Assembly: GCA_026389845.1 (NCBI GenBank)
Contig: JAPLHB010000121.1
Location: 1-39,651 of the forward strand
DNA from: Chloroflexota bacterium
GTDB lineage: Bacteria > Chloroflexota > Anaerolineae > CG2-30-64-16
Reading direction: 5' to 3'
DNA: 39,651 nucleotides
Below the pieces are notes generated by a model. That model worked only from the letters and a program-made list of their open reading frames with translations, was not told the DNA's origin and searched no databases. This document shows, piece by piece, positions 32,339 through 39,651 of this stretch (position 1 is its first letter; every line of letters begins with the position of its first letter). The position numbers and the translations under genes are program-made.

Positions 32339-34375
32339 ATGTCAGAAATAGCCAAAGATCAACAACTTGCCCTTTACCGCACCATGCTGACCATCCGCCG
32401 GACCGAGGAGCAGCTCGTCAGGCTCTACGCCACGGGCAAACTCATGGGCGGCGTCCACACCTACATCGGCGAGGAGGCGGTCGCCACGGGGGTCAGCGCG
32501 CACCTGCGGGCCGACGACGTGGTGTTCAGCACGCACCGGGGCCACGGCCACGCGCTCGCCAAAGGGATCACCCCGGCCGAGGTGATCGCGGAGCTAATGG
32601 GCCGCGCCACCGGCTGCTCCGGCGGCCGCGGCGGCTCGATGCACCTGTTCAAACCGGAGATCGGTTTCATGGGTTCCAGCGGCATCGTCGCGGGCGGCAT
32701 CGGCCTGGCCGCGGGCGGCGGCTACACCGCCAGGCTGCTCAAGACCGACCGCGTGAGCGTCGCGTTCTTCGGAGACGGCGCGTCGAACAACGGCGCGTTC
32801 CACGAGGCGCTGAACCTGACGGCGACCTGGAAGCTGCCGACTCTCTTTGTCTGCGAGAACAACCTCTACGCCACCGAAGTGCCGATCGGCAAGGCCACGG
32901 CCAATCCAGAAATCGCCACTCGCGCCATCGCCTACGGACTGCCAGGCGTGGCGGTGGACGGCAACGACGTGTGGGCGGTCTACCGGGCGGCCGGTGAGGC
33001 GGTGCAGCGGGCGCGCGCTGGCAATGGCCCGACGCTCATCGAGTGTAAGACCTACCGCCCGCGCGCTCACGCCGAGGGGATGCGCGACGCCGGTTATCGC
33101 ACCCAGGAGGAGATCGCAGCCTGGAAAGAGCGCGATCCGATCAAGTACTTCCGGGCGAAGGTGTTGGGCGACGGAACCGCGACCGAGGCCGAGCTGGAAC
33201 AGATTGACGCCGAGATCAAGGCGCTGATCGCCGAAGCCGTGATCTTTGCCGAAAGCAGCCCCCTGCCCGATCCCGCGACCGTGGCTGACCATGTGTATGC
33301 TGGAAGCTCGAAGCTGGAAACTGGAAACTCGAAGCTGGAAGCTGGGCACCCGAGTATCCAGCAACCAGCTTCCAGCAACCAGCTTCCAGCAACCAGCGGT
33401 CGCGAAATGACCTTCGTAGACGCCGCCCGCGAGGGGTTGACCGAGGAGATGGCGCGCGACGCCCGCATCTTCGTCGTCGGCGAAGGGATCGGAGTACGCG
33501 GGGGCAACTTCAACACCACCCTGGGCCTCTACGACCTCTACGGCGAGGAGCGGCTGCGCGACACGCCGATCTGCGAGCGCGGCTTCACGTCGCTGTGCAC
33601 CGGCGCGGCTGCCACCGGCTCGCGGCCGATCGTGGACTTCATGTTCATTGACTTCCTGGCCGACGCGTTCGGCGACATGCTCAACCAGATGTGCAAGCTC
33701 CAGTGGATGAGCAGCGGCCGGCTCAAGATGCCGATCGTCTTGCGCGGCTGCGTCGGCGCGACGACATCCAACGCCGCGCACCACTCCGGTAACTACTCCC
33801 CGTTCTTCATGCACATCCCCGGCTTCCGCGTGGTGATGCCGTCCAACGCGGCCGACGCCAAGGGGCTGCTGAAGACGGCCATCCGCTCGGATGACCCGGT
33901 GCTGTTCCTGGAGCACAAGAACCTGTTATCGCTCAAGAGCTTCGTGCCGGAAGGCGAGTATCTGATTCCGTTCGGCCAGGCCGCGATCGCCCGGCCGGGC
34001 AAAGACGTGACTGTCGTCGGCATCGGCTGGACGGTGAAGCAGGCGCTCGACGCCGCCGAGCAGTTGGCGAAGGAAGGTGTCTCGGTTGAGGTGATTGACC
34101 CGCGGACGCTGGCGCCGCTCGACATGGACACCATCCTGGCGTCGGTGCACAAGACCGGCCGTCTGCTGGTGGTGGACGAGGACTTCGCGCCGTGTGGCGT
34201 CGGCGCTGAGATCGCCGCGCAGGTGATGGAGCGCGGCTTCGACGATCTGGACGCGCCCGCGCGCCGCGTGAACGGCCTCTTCTCCCCCGCGCCCTACAGC
34301 CTGCCGCTCTACGAAGCGATCGTGCCGCACGTGAAGACCATCGTCGAGGCTGTGCGGGAGCTGCTGGCGGAGTGA
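32339..34375 (+). CDS. Fused E1 alpha-beta subunit of a 2-oxoacid (acetoin/pyruvate-type) dehydrogenase complex
   Basis: The 678-aa product joins two proteins that are usually separate. Residues 1-320 are E1alpha, with the thiamine diphosphate motif starting FGDGASNNGAFHEALN (Asp146) and ending CENN. Residues from Met357 are E1beta (MTFVDAAREGLTEEM, IVDFMFIDFLADAFGDM, TVVGIGWTVKQALDAA). Between them lies a 34-residue linker (about 321-354) made by a repeat rich in GCTGGAA. The alpha part resembles acetoin dehydrogenase E1. The enzyme decarboxylates a 2-oxo acid and hands the acyl group to E2. GAGGAG overlapping the end of the SDR gene precedes ATG 32339. No E3 gene is in the window. Confidence 0.88.
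   Translation: MSEIAKDQQLALYRTMLTIRRTEEQLVRLYATGKLMGGVHTYIGEEAVATGVSAHLRADDVVFSTHRGHGHALAKGITPAEVIAELMGRATGCSGGRGGSMHLFKPEIGFMGSSGIVAGGIGLAAGGGYTARLLKTDRVSVAFFGDGASNNGAFHEALNLTATWKLPTLFVCENNLYATEVPIGKATANPEIATRAIAYGLPGVAVDGNDVWAVYRAAGEAVQRARAGNGPTLIECKTYRPRAHAEGMRDAGYRTQEEIAAWKERDPIKYFRAKVLGDGTATEAELEQIDAEIKALIAEAVIFAESSPLPDPATVADHVYAGSSKLETGNSKLEAGHPSIQQPASSNQLPATSGREMTFVDAAREGLTEEMARDARIFVVGEGIGVRGGNFNTTLGLYDLYGEERLRDTPICERGFTSLCTGAAATGSRPIVDFMFIDFLADAFGDMLNQMCKLQWMSSGRLKMPIVLRGCVGATTSNAAHHSGNYSPFFMHIPGFRVVMPSNAADAKGLLKTAIRSDDPVLFLEHKNLLSLKSFVPEGEYLIPFGQAAIARPGKDVTVVGIGWTVKQALDAAEQLAKEGVSVEVIDPRTLAPLDMDTILASVHKTGRLLVVDEDFAPCGVGAEIAAQVMERGFDDLDAPARRVNGLFSPAPYSLPLYEAIVPHVKTIVEAVRELLAE
33299..33397. 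repeat. GCTGGAAGC palindromic repeat at the E1alpha/E1beta junction
   Basis: The left half has GCTGGAAGC and CTGGAAACT units; the right half has three CCAGCAACCAGCTT-type units complementary to them. The stretch encodes a Ser/Lys/Leu/Glu segment (SSKLETGNSKLEAG) followed by QQPASSNQLPATS, in frame. The same repeat occurs at 34687-34801 in the E2 gene. It replaces the intergenic region and the E1alpha stop. Confidence 0.88.
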
Positions 34376-34390
34376 GGGCGGGGTGACCTA

Positions 34391-34415
34391 TAGGGGCGGG
34401 GTGACCCCGCCCTTA
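34391..34415. repeat. Short GGGGCGGGGT palindrome before the E2 gene
   Basis: TAGGGGCGGGGT and ACCCCGCCCTTA are near-perfect inverted repeats around one G. The element resembles the 62-bp palindrome inside the UxaE-like gene. In RNA it could form a hairpin between the E1 and E2 genes. Confidence 0.7.
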
Positions 34416-34435
34416 CAGCCCCGATGGAGGATAAC

Positions 34436-35818
34436 ATGCCATTTGAAGTCGTTCTGCCACGCCTGGGTTGGAATATGGAAACGGGTCGCCTAGGGCAGTG
34501 GCTAAAACAGGACGGCGAGCGCGTGGAGGCGGGCGAGCTGCTCTTCACCGTCGAAGGGGACAAGGCCACGCAGGAGGTGGAGGCGTTGGACAGCGGCATC
34601 CTGCGCATCCCCCCCGACGCGCCCCCGCCCGGCAAAGAGGTGCCGGTGGGCACGCTGCTGGCGTACTTGCTCGCGCCAGACGAAGAGCTCGAAGCTCAAA
34701 GCTCGAAGCTAGAAGCTGGAAACTGGAAGCTAGAAGCTAGTAACCAGGAACTTCCGGCAGCCAGCTTCCAGCAACCAGCTTCCAGCAACCAGCTTCCAAC
34801 CATCAGTCCGCGCGCGCGCCGCGTTGCCGGTGAGCTGGGGGTGGACTGGAGTGGTCTCAAGGGCAGCGGCCGCACCGGGCGCATCGTCGAGCGCGACGTG
34901 CGGCAAGCTGCGGCCGCGCAAGCCACCCCGGCCGCGGTCGAACGCGTCAGCCCGCTGGCGCGTCGTCTGGCGGCCGAGCTGGGCGTGGACGTGGACGCGC
35001 TGGCCGCCAGGCTGCCCGGCAAGCGCATCGAACGCGCCGACATCGAGGCGGAAGCTAAGGCTAAGGCTGAGGCTGAAGTTAAGATGACCTCAACCTCGAC
35101 CTCAGCCTTCGCTCCCCTCCCACCCGCCGGCGCAGTGGTTCCCATCACATCGGTGCGGCGGATCATCGCCGAGCGGATGGCGACCAGCGCGCACACGACG
35201 GCCGCCCTCACGCTAACGACCGAGGCCGACGCCACCGAGCTTGTTCGACTGCGCAAGCAGTTGAAAGACGATGGCAGCCAACCGGTACCGTCATACAACG
35301 ACCTGTTGGCAAAGTTGTCCGCCCAGGCGCTGATGGAAAACCCGATGGTCAACGCCCGGTTCGACGGCGATACCATCGTCCAGGCGGCGACGGCCAACGT
35401 TGGCATCGCCGTGGACACCGAGCGCGGGCTGTTGGTTCCCGTGCTGCGCGACGTGCAGGCCAAGTCGCTGCGCCAGATCGCCCGCGAATCGGCCAGCCTG
35501 ATCGAGAAGGTGCGGGCGGGGCGCATCACCGCTGATGAGCTGCACGGCGGCACCTTCACCATCACCAACCTGGGCATGTTCGAGATTGACGCGTTCACGC
35601 CGATCATCAACCTGCCCGAATGCGCCATCCTGGGTGTGGGGCGGATCATCCCGAAGCAGGTGGTGGTGGACGCCGAAGCCGAGCGCGTCGCCATCCGCCA
35701 GATGGTGTTCCTGAGCCTGACCTTCGATCACCGGCTGGTGGACGGCGCCCCGGCCGCGCGCTTCTTGCAGCGAGTCAAGCAGTACGTCGAAAAGCCGTAT
35801 CTGTGGCTGGTGGGGTAA
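34436..35818 (+). CDS. Dihydrolipoamide acyltransferase (E2) with two E3/E1-binding domains
   Basis: The 460-aa protein has an N-terminal lipoyl domain (residues 1-80, lipoylated Lys43 in EGDKATQEVEA). A repeat-derived linker (about 84-122) follows. Two peripheral subunit-binding domains come next: SPRARRVAGELGVDWSGLKG (from 124) and SPLARRLAAELGVDVDALAA (from 172). A second repeat-derived linker (205-224) leads to the catalytic domain from about 232, with His432 and Asp436 in FDHRLVDG. One binding domain is the rule. It forms the core to which the fused E1 binds and transfers acyl groups to CoA. ATG 34436 is preferred because GGAGG lies just before it; ATG 34424 is possible. Confidence 0.9.
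   Translation: MPFEVVLPRLGWNMETGRLGQWLKQDGERVEAGELLFTVEGDKATQEVEALDSGILRIPPDAPPPGKEVPVGTLLAYLLAPDEELEAQSSKLEAGNWKLEASNQELPAASFQQPASSNQLPTISPRARRVAGELGVDWSGLKGSGRTGRIVERDVRQAAAAQATPAAVERVSPLARRLAAELGVDVDALAARLPGKRIERADIEAEAKAKAEAEVKMTSTSTSAFAPLPPAGAVVPITSVRRIIAERMATSAHTTAALTLTTEADATELVRLRKQLKDDGSQPVPSYNDLLAKLSAQALMENPMVNARFDGDTIVQAATANVGIAVDTERGLLVPVLRDVQAKSLRQIARESASLIEKVRAGRITADELHGGTFTITNLGMFEIDAFTPIINLPECAILGVGRIIPKQVVVDAEAERVAIRQMVFLSLTFDHRLVDGAPAARFLQRVKQYVEKPYLWLVG
34687..34801. repeat. GCTGGAAGC palindromic repeat in the first E2 linker
   Basis: GAAGCTCGAAGCT and GAAGCTGGAAACTGG units are followed by CCAGCTTCCAGCAACCAGC units, as at 33299. It encodes LEAQSSKLEAGNWKLEAS and then ASFQQPASSNQLPTIS in frame, between the lipoyl domain and the first binding domain. 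Confidence 0.88.
35049..35108. repeat. GGCTGAGGCT palindromic repeat in the second E2 linker
   Basis: GCGGAAGCTAAGGCTAAGGC and GAGGCTGAAGTTAAG are followed by CCTCAACCTCGACCTCAGCC, which is roughly complementary. It encodes AEAKAKAEAEVKMTSTSTSA in frame and matches the style of the GAGGTT array at 9626. Confidence 0.75.
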
Positions 35819-35819
35819 A

Positions 35820-36962
35820 ATGTTAACTTCTCGCGAACGCGTCCTCTACGCGCTGAACCACGAAGAACCGGATCGCGTGCCGATCTTCTTCGGCACATCC
35901 GGCGCGACGACGATGCTGGCGCCCGGCTACGATCGGCTCAAGGCGCACCTGGGGATCAAGAGCGAGACCCAGGTCATCTGGCGCGGGCCGCAGTCCGTGC
36001 TGATGGACGAGGAGGTGCTGGCCTGGTCCGGCTCCGACGGCCGGCCGCTCCTGTCCGGGCCGGCCCCTGCGCCGCTCGCTCGCGATGTCTCGGAGAACGC
36101 CTACGTGGACGCCTGGGGCAGCCTGTGGGAGCGCCGCCCCGATGGCCTTTACTATGAAGTCGTGGACTCGCCCCTCTACACCGCCACGATTGACGATCTC
36201 GACCGCTTCCCGTGGCCCGACCTGGCGCATCCGAGCCGGTTCGTGGGGCTGCGTGAGAAGGCCAAGGCCATTCAGGATGCCGGTTACGCGGTCGTAGCGC
36301 TGAGCGGCATCAATCCGTGGGAGCAAACCTTCGTGTCGCGCGGCATGGAGAGGTCGCTGTTCGACCTGGCTTGCAACCCCGACTTCATTCTGGCCCTCAT
36401 GCGCAAAATCACCGACCGGATGAAGGCGGGCGTGATCAAGTTGCTGGAGAAGGCCGGCGAATACATTGACGTGCTCATCACCGGCGACGACCTCGGTATG
36501 CAGAACGCACCGATGATGTCGCCGAAAATGTACCGCCGGATGATCAAGCCGTTCCATGCCGAGCTGATGTCCGAGATCAAGAAGCGGACGAAGGCCAAGA
36601 TCTTCTACCACTCCGACGGCAACGTCTATTCGTTGATCGGCGACTTCATCGAGATCGGCGTGGACCTGCTCAACCCCGTGCAGGTGTCGGCCGGAGACAT
36701 GGGCGACACGGCGCGGCTCAAGCGGGAGTTCGGGAATCGGCTGGCGTTCTGCGGCGCGATTGATACGCAGTGGGCGCTGCCCTACGGCACGCCGGACGAC
36801 GTGCGCGCCGAGGTACGCCGGCGCATCAAAGACCTGGGGCCGGGCGGCGGCTACGTGCTGGCGTCGGTTCACTGCATCCAACCGGATGTCTCGCCCGAGA
36901 ACGTCATCGCGATGCTCGACGAAGCGAAGAAGGCCGGGCGCTATCCTTTGAACACACGGTAG
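35820..36962 (+). CDS. UroD-family (methylcobalamin methyltransferase-like) protein, copy 1
   Basis: This 380-aa protein has the uroporphyrinogen decarboxylase (URO-D) fold: TSRERVLYALNHEEPDRVP at the start, DVLITGDDLGMQNAPMMSP and a C-terminal HCIQPDVSPENV. Methyltransferases of this fold (MtaA/MtbA type) bind zinc with HxC and a distant Cys. Here His264 in FYHSDGN and His351/Cys352 in SVHCIQP occupy the matching places, with Asp instead of the first Cys. Heme genes are absent and true HemE motifs are not seen, so heme synthesis is unlikely. ATG 35820 lies 1 bp after the E2 stop. Two further copies follow. Confidence 0.8.
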   Translation: MLTSRERVLYALNHEEPDRVPIFFGTSGATTMLAPGYDRLKAHLGIKSETQVIWRGPQSVLMDEEVLAWSGSDGRPLLSGPAPAPLARDVSENAYVDAWGSLWERRPDGLYYEVVDSPLYTATIDDLDRFPWPDLAHPSRFVGLREKAKAIQDAGYAVVALSGINPWEQTFVSRGMERSLFDLACNPDFILALMRKITDRMKAGVIKLLEKAGEYIDVLITGDDLGMQNAPMMSPKMYRRMIKPFHAELMSEIKKRTKAKIFYHSDGNVYSLIGDFIEIGVDLLNPVQVSAGDMGDTARLKREFGNRLAFCGAIDTQWALPYGTPDDVRAEVRRRIKDLGPGGGYVLASVHCIQPDVSPENVIAMLDEAKKAGRYPLNTR

Positions 36963-36969
36963 CGGAGCA

Positions 36970-37060
36970 TCCTCACCTACCCCCCGCCCCCCTCCCTGCG
37001 AGGGAAGGGGAGCGCCGGACTCCCCCTCGCCTGGCAGGAGAGGGGGCAGGGGGTGAGGTG
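36970..37060. repeat. CCCTC-rich palindromic repeat between UroD copies 1 and 2
   Basis: The left half (CCTCACCTACCCCCCGCCCC) and the right half (GGGGGCAGGGGGTGAGGTG) are imperfect inverted repeats around GAGGGAAGGGG and CTCGCCTGGCAGGAGAGG. It fills most of the 134-bp gap. AGGAG at 37081-37085 follows and serves copy 2. Confidence 0.75.
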
Positions 37061-37096
37061 TTCCGCGTGCTGCGCGGGAAAGGAGCTACCCTGAAC

Positions 37097-38239
37097 ATGC
37101 TGACATCTCGCGAGCGTGTGCTATACGCGCTCAACCACGAGGAACCCGATCGCGTTCAGATCTTCTTCGGCACGTCCGGCGCGACGACGATGCTGGCTCC
37201 CGGCTACGACCAACTCAAGGCACATCTGGGCATCCAGGGCGAGACGACAGTCTTCTCACGCGGTCTGCAATACGTCCTGATGGATGAGGAGGTGCTGGCC
37301 TGGTCTGGCTCCGACGGCCGGCCGCTCCTGTCCGGCGCGGCCCCTGCGGCGCTCGCTCACGACATCTCGGATGACGCCTACGTGGACGGCTGGGGCAGCC
37401 TGTGGGAGCGCCGCCCCGACGGCCTCTACTACGAGATCGTGGACTCGCCGATCCGCACCGCGACGATTGACGACCTCGACCGCTACTCGTGGCCCGACCT
37501 GGCGCATCCAAGCCGGTTCGTGGGGCTGCGTGAGAAGGCCAAGGCGATCCAGGATGCCGGTTACGCGGTCGTGGCGTTGAGCGGCATTGATCCGTGGGAG
37601 CAGACCTTCGTGTCGCGCGGCGTGGAGAAGTCGCTGCTCGACCTGGCTGACGATCCCGACTTCATCCTGGCCCTCATGCGCAAGATCACCGACCTGATGA
37701 AGGCCAGCGTCGTCGGGCTGTTGGAGGAGGCCGGCGAATACATTGACGTGCTCATCACCGGCGATGATCTCGGCATGCAGAACGCGCCGATGATGTCGCC
37801 GCGGATGTACCGGCGGATGATCAAGCCGTTCCATGCCGAACTGATGAGCGAGATCAAGAAGCGGACGAAGGCCAAGATCTTCTACCACTCCGACGGCAAC
37901 ATCTATTCGCTGCTGGGCGACTTCATCGAGATCGGCGTGGACCTGCTCAACCCCGTGCAGGTGTCGGCAAAGGATATGGGCGACACGGCGCGACTCAAGC
38001 GGGAGTTCGGGGATCGGCTGGCGTTCTGCGGCGCGATTGACACGCAGTGGGCGCTGCCCTACGGCACGCCGGATGACGTGCGCGCCGAGGTGCGCCGGCG
38101 GATTCGCGACCTGGGGCCGGGCGGCGGCTACCTACTGGCGTCGGTTCACTGCATCCAGCCGGATGTCTCACCCGAGAACGTCTGCGCGATGCTCGACGAA
38201 GCGAAGAAGGCCGGACGCTACCCGCTGGGAACACTGTAA
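37097..38239 (+). CDS. UroD-family (methyltransferase-like) protein, copy 2
   Basis: It has exactly 380 aa, as copies 1 and 3, and aligns without gaps. All the metal-site candidates are kept (FYHSDGNIYS, SVHCIQPDVSPENV). Changes cluster in short patches such as GETTVFSRGLQYVLM, where copy 1 has SETQVIWRGPQSVLM. That may alter substrate choice. ATG 37097 has AGGAG 11 bases upstream; the long in-frame extension to 36770 lies over copy 1 and the repeat and is rejected. Confidence 0.8.
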   Translation: MLTSRERVLYALNHEEPDRVQIFFGTSGATTMLAPGYDQLKAHLGIQGETTVFSRGLQYVLMDEEVLAWSGSDGRPLLSGAAPAALAHDISDDAYVDGWGSLWERRPDGLYYEIVDSPIRTATIDDLDRYSWPDLAHPSRFVGLREKAKAIQDAGYAVVALSGIDPWEQTFVSRGVEKSLLDLADDPDFILALMRKITDLMKASVVGLLEEAGEYIDVLITGDDLGMQNAPMMSPRMYRRMIKPFHAELMSEIKKRTKAKIFYHSDGNIYSLLGDFIEIGVDLLNPVQVSAKDMGDTARLKREFGDRLAFCGAIDTQWALPYGTPDDVRAEVRRRIRDLGPGGGYLLASVHCIQPDVSPENVCAMLDEAKKAGRYPLGTL

Positions 38240-38255
38240 AGGAGTTGTACCTAGA

Positions 38256-39398
38256 ATGCTGACATCACGAGAGCGGGTGTTATGCGCGCTCAATCACGAG
38301 GAACCGGATCGCGTGCCGATCTTCTTCGGCACGTCCGGCGCGACGACGATGCTGGCGCCCGGCTACGATAAACTCAAAGCGCACCTGGGCATCCAGGGCG
38401 AGACGACGGTCTTCTGGCGCGCCCTGCAATACGTCCTGATGGACGAAGAGGTGCTCCGCTGGTCCGGCTCCGACGGCCGGCCGCTCCTGGCCGGCGCGGC
38501 GCCCGCGGCGCTCGCCCGCAACATCTCGGATGACGCCTACGTGGACGGCTGGGGCAGCCTGTGGGAGCGCCGGCCCGGTGCCCTCTACTACGAGGTCGTG
38601 GACTCGCCCCTCCGCACTGCCACGATTGACGATCTTGACCGCTTCCCGTGGCCTGACCTGGCGCATCCGAGCCGGTTCGTGGGGCTGCGTGAGGTGGCCA
38701 AGGCGATCCAGGATGCCGGTTACGCGGTCGTGGCGTTGAGCGGCATCTCGCCGTGGGAGCAGACCTACGTCTCGCGCGGGGTCGAAAAGGCGCTGTATGA
38801 CCTGGCTGGCGATCCCGATTTCATCCTGGCGCTCATGCGCAAGATGACCGACCTGATGAAGGCAAGCGTCATCAAGCTGCTGGAAGAAGCCGGCGAATAC
38901 ATTGATGTGCTCATCACGGGCGATGACCTCGGTATGCAAAACAGGCCGATGATGTCGCCGAAAATGTACCGCCGCTTGATCAAGCCATTTCACGCCGAGT
39001 TGATGTCCGAGATCAAGAAGCGGACGAAGGCCAAGATCTTCTACCACTCCGACGGCAACATCTACTCGCTGCTGGGCGACCTGGTCGAGGTCGGCATTGA
39101 TCTGCTCAACCCTGTGCAGGTGAACGCCGGCGACATGGGCGACACTGCACGATTGAAGAGGGAGTTCGGCGCCCGACTCTCGTTCTGCGGCGCGATTGAC
39201 ACCGGCTGGGTGTTGCCCTTCGGCACGCCCGACGATGTGCGCGCCGAGGTGCGCCGGCGCATCAAAGACCTGGGGCCGGGCGGCGGCTACCTGCTGGCGT
39301 CGGTCCACTGCATCCAGCCCGACGTGCCGGTGGAGAACGTCATCGCGATGCTCGACGAGGCAAAGAAGGCCGGGCGCTATCCTTTGGGAACACTGTAG
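38256..39398 (+). CDS. UroD-family (methyltransferase-like) protein, copy 3
   Basis: Again 380 aa, 16 bp after copy 2, with AAAGGAG (38238-38244) upstream. It shares GETTVFWRALQYVLMDEEVL with copy 2, so copies 2 and 3 seem closest. Its metal site is kept; the end is SVHCIQPDVPVENV. Near the C-terminus it has CGAIDTGWVLPFGTP, where the others have CGAIDTQWALPYGTP. The three are probably transcribed together after the E1/E2 genes. Confidence 0.8.
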   Translation: MLTSRERVLCALNHEEPDRVPIFFGTSGATTMLAPGYDKLKAHLGIQGETTVFWRALQYVLMDEEVLRWSGSDGRPLLAGAAPAALARNISDDAYVDGWGSLWERRPGALYYEVVDSPLRTATIDDLDRFPWPDLAHPSRFVGLREVAKAIQDAGYAVVALSGISPWEQTYVSRGVEKALYDLAGDPDFILALMRKMTDLMKASVIKLLEEAGEYIDVLITGDDLGMQNRPMMSPKMYRRLIKPFHAELMSEIKKRTKAKIFYHSDGNIYSLLGDLVEVGIDLLNPVQVNAGDMGDTARLKREFGARLSFCGAIDTGWVLPFGTPDDVRAEVRRRIKDLGPGGGYLLASVHCIQPDVPVENVIAMLDEAKKAGRYPLGTL

Positions 39399-39408
39399 TA
39401 GCTGGCCG

Positions 39409-39513
39409 GTGATTGAAATCACCGTCTGGTACGAAAAGTGCGTTGAAACGCACTGCGCCCCGTGCGTCAACCCGTTTCAACGGGTTTTGGCTATGCCAGA
39501 CTACGGTTTCAAC
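39409..39513. repeat. Compound palindrome with three hairpins
   Basis: CGGTGATT-GA-AATCACCG, GTGCGTT-GA-AACGCAC and AACCCGTT-TC-AACGGGTT are perfect short hairpins. An outer pair of arms (GATTGAAATCACCGTCTGG and CCAGACTACGGTTTCAAC) encloses them, so the whole unit is a nested inverted repeat. It may act as a terminator for the UroD genes, but each hairpin shares a TTGAAA/TTTCAA core, which suggests a dispersed repeat. Confidence 0.75.
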
Positions 39514-39543
39514 GCAATACCGCAAAAGTCACTACCCGCCGCC

Positions 39544-39651
39544 TGTCATTCTGAGCGGGTCTGCCCCTGACTTCTCGCGACGGCGAGCGTCCAGCGAAGA
39601 ATCCGGTGTCGCAACGAGACCCTTCGCTGGAATCTCGCCGTGCCGGACCTC
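39544..39651. repeat. R-family palindromic repeat, copy 6 (cut by window end)
   Basis: It begins TGTCATTCTGAGCGGG and carries GACGGCGAGCGTCCAGCG and GACCCTTCGCTGG as in copy 1. The right end lies beyond the window. The last ~250 bp of the window contain no gene. Confidence 0.8.

Noticed and set aside
35820..39398. HemE (heme biosynthesis) assignment for the three UroD-family genes
   Set aside because: There are three copies, no other heme genes, and the metal-site pattern resembles methyltransferases of the fold rather than HemE.

Overview
The window is GC-rich chromosomal DNA. It most likely comes from an uncultivated or environmental Chloroflexota (Anaerolineae-like) bacterium. The grounds are sugar-binding proteins that are Tat-exported lipoproteins with RRDFLK signals and Thr-Pro or Ala-Pro linkers, a lipoprotein with a TPTPTP linker, and a dense load of short palindromic repeats in which tcattctgagcggg and cttcgctgg are prominent. 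The assignment is inference. All genes lie on the + strand.

Layout. Positions 1-1211 hold the end of a ribose-type sugar ABC transporter (binding protein tail and single-domain ATPase). A small lipoprotein (1255-1668) and a GH36 alpha-galactosidase (1695-3716) follow. Positions 3717-13565 form a tandemly amplified maltose-type transporter region: a candidate GntR-type double operator and a sigma70-like promoter, the 3' stub of a deleted MalG gene, then two cassettes of leader, binding protein, MalF and MalG. Two further MalG genes come next. The first is a pseudogene split by an 83-bp MITE and cut off by a second repeat; the second is intact. No MalK-type ATPase is present.

Positions 13571-31511 are a sugar and sugar-acid catabolic region. 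It holds a 2-hydroxyacid dehydrogenase, three SDR dehydrogenases, a 16-Cys ferredoxin next to a tungsten-type aldehyde:ferredoxin oxidoreductase (AOR), a CE7 esterase, an iron alcohol dehydrogenase, a DeoC aldolase, a broken second iron-ADH, a UxaE-like epimerase, an FSA/transaldolase, an Ldh_2 dehydrogenase, a fumarylacetoacetate-hydrolase-fold dehydratase or hydrolase, a KDG-type kinase and a GH38 alpha-mannosidase. Positions 31524-35818 hold an SDR that lacks the catalytic Lys, a fused E1alpha-E1beta 2-oxoacid dehydrogenase and its E2. Positions 35820-39398 carry three tandem, equal-length UroD-family (methyltransferase-like) genes.

How the genes may work together (inference): ABC transporters import plant-derived oligosaccharides. 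Intracellular glycosidases and a deacetylase release monomers. SDRs and the AOR oxidise sugars to sugar acids. The epimerase, dehydratase, kinase and aldolases channel 2-keto-3-deoxy acids to C2/C3 units, and the E1/E2 complex oxidises the resulting 2-oxo acid.

The most unusual theme is the repeats. Several families of palindromic repeats sit between genes, disrupt genes, and also lie in frame inside genes. Four different families lie within the UxaE-like protein. One family both joins E1alpha to E1beta and lengthens a linker of E2.
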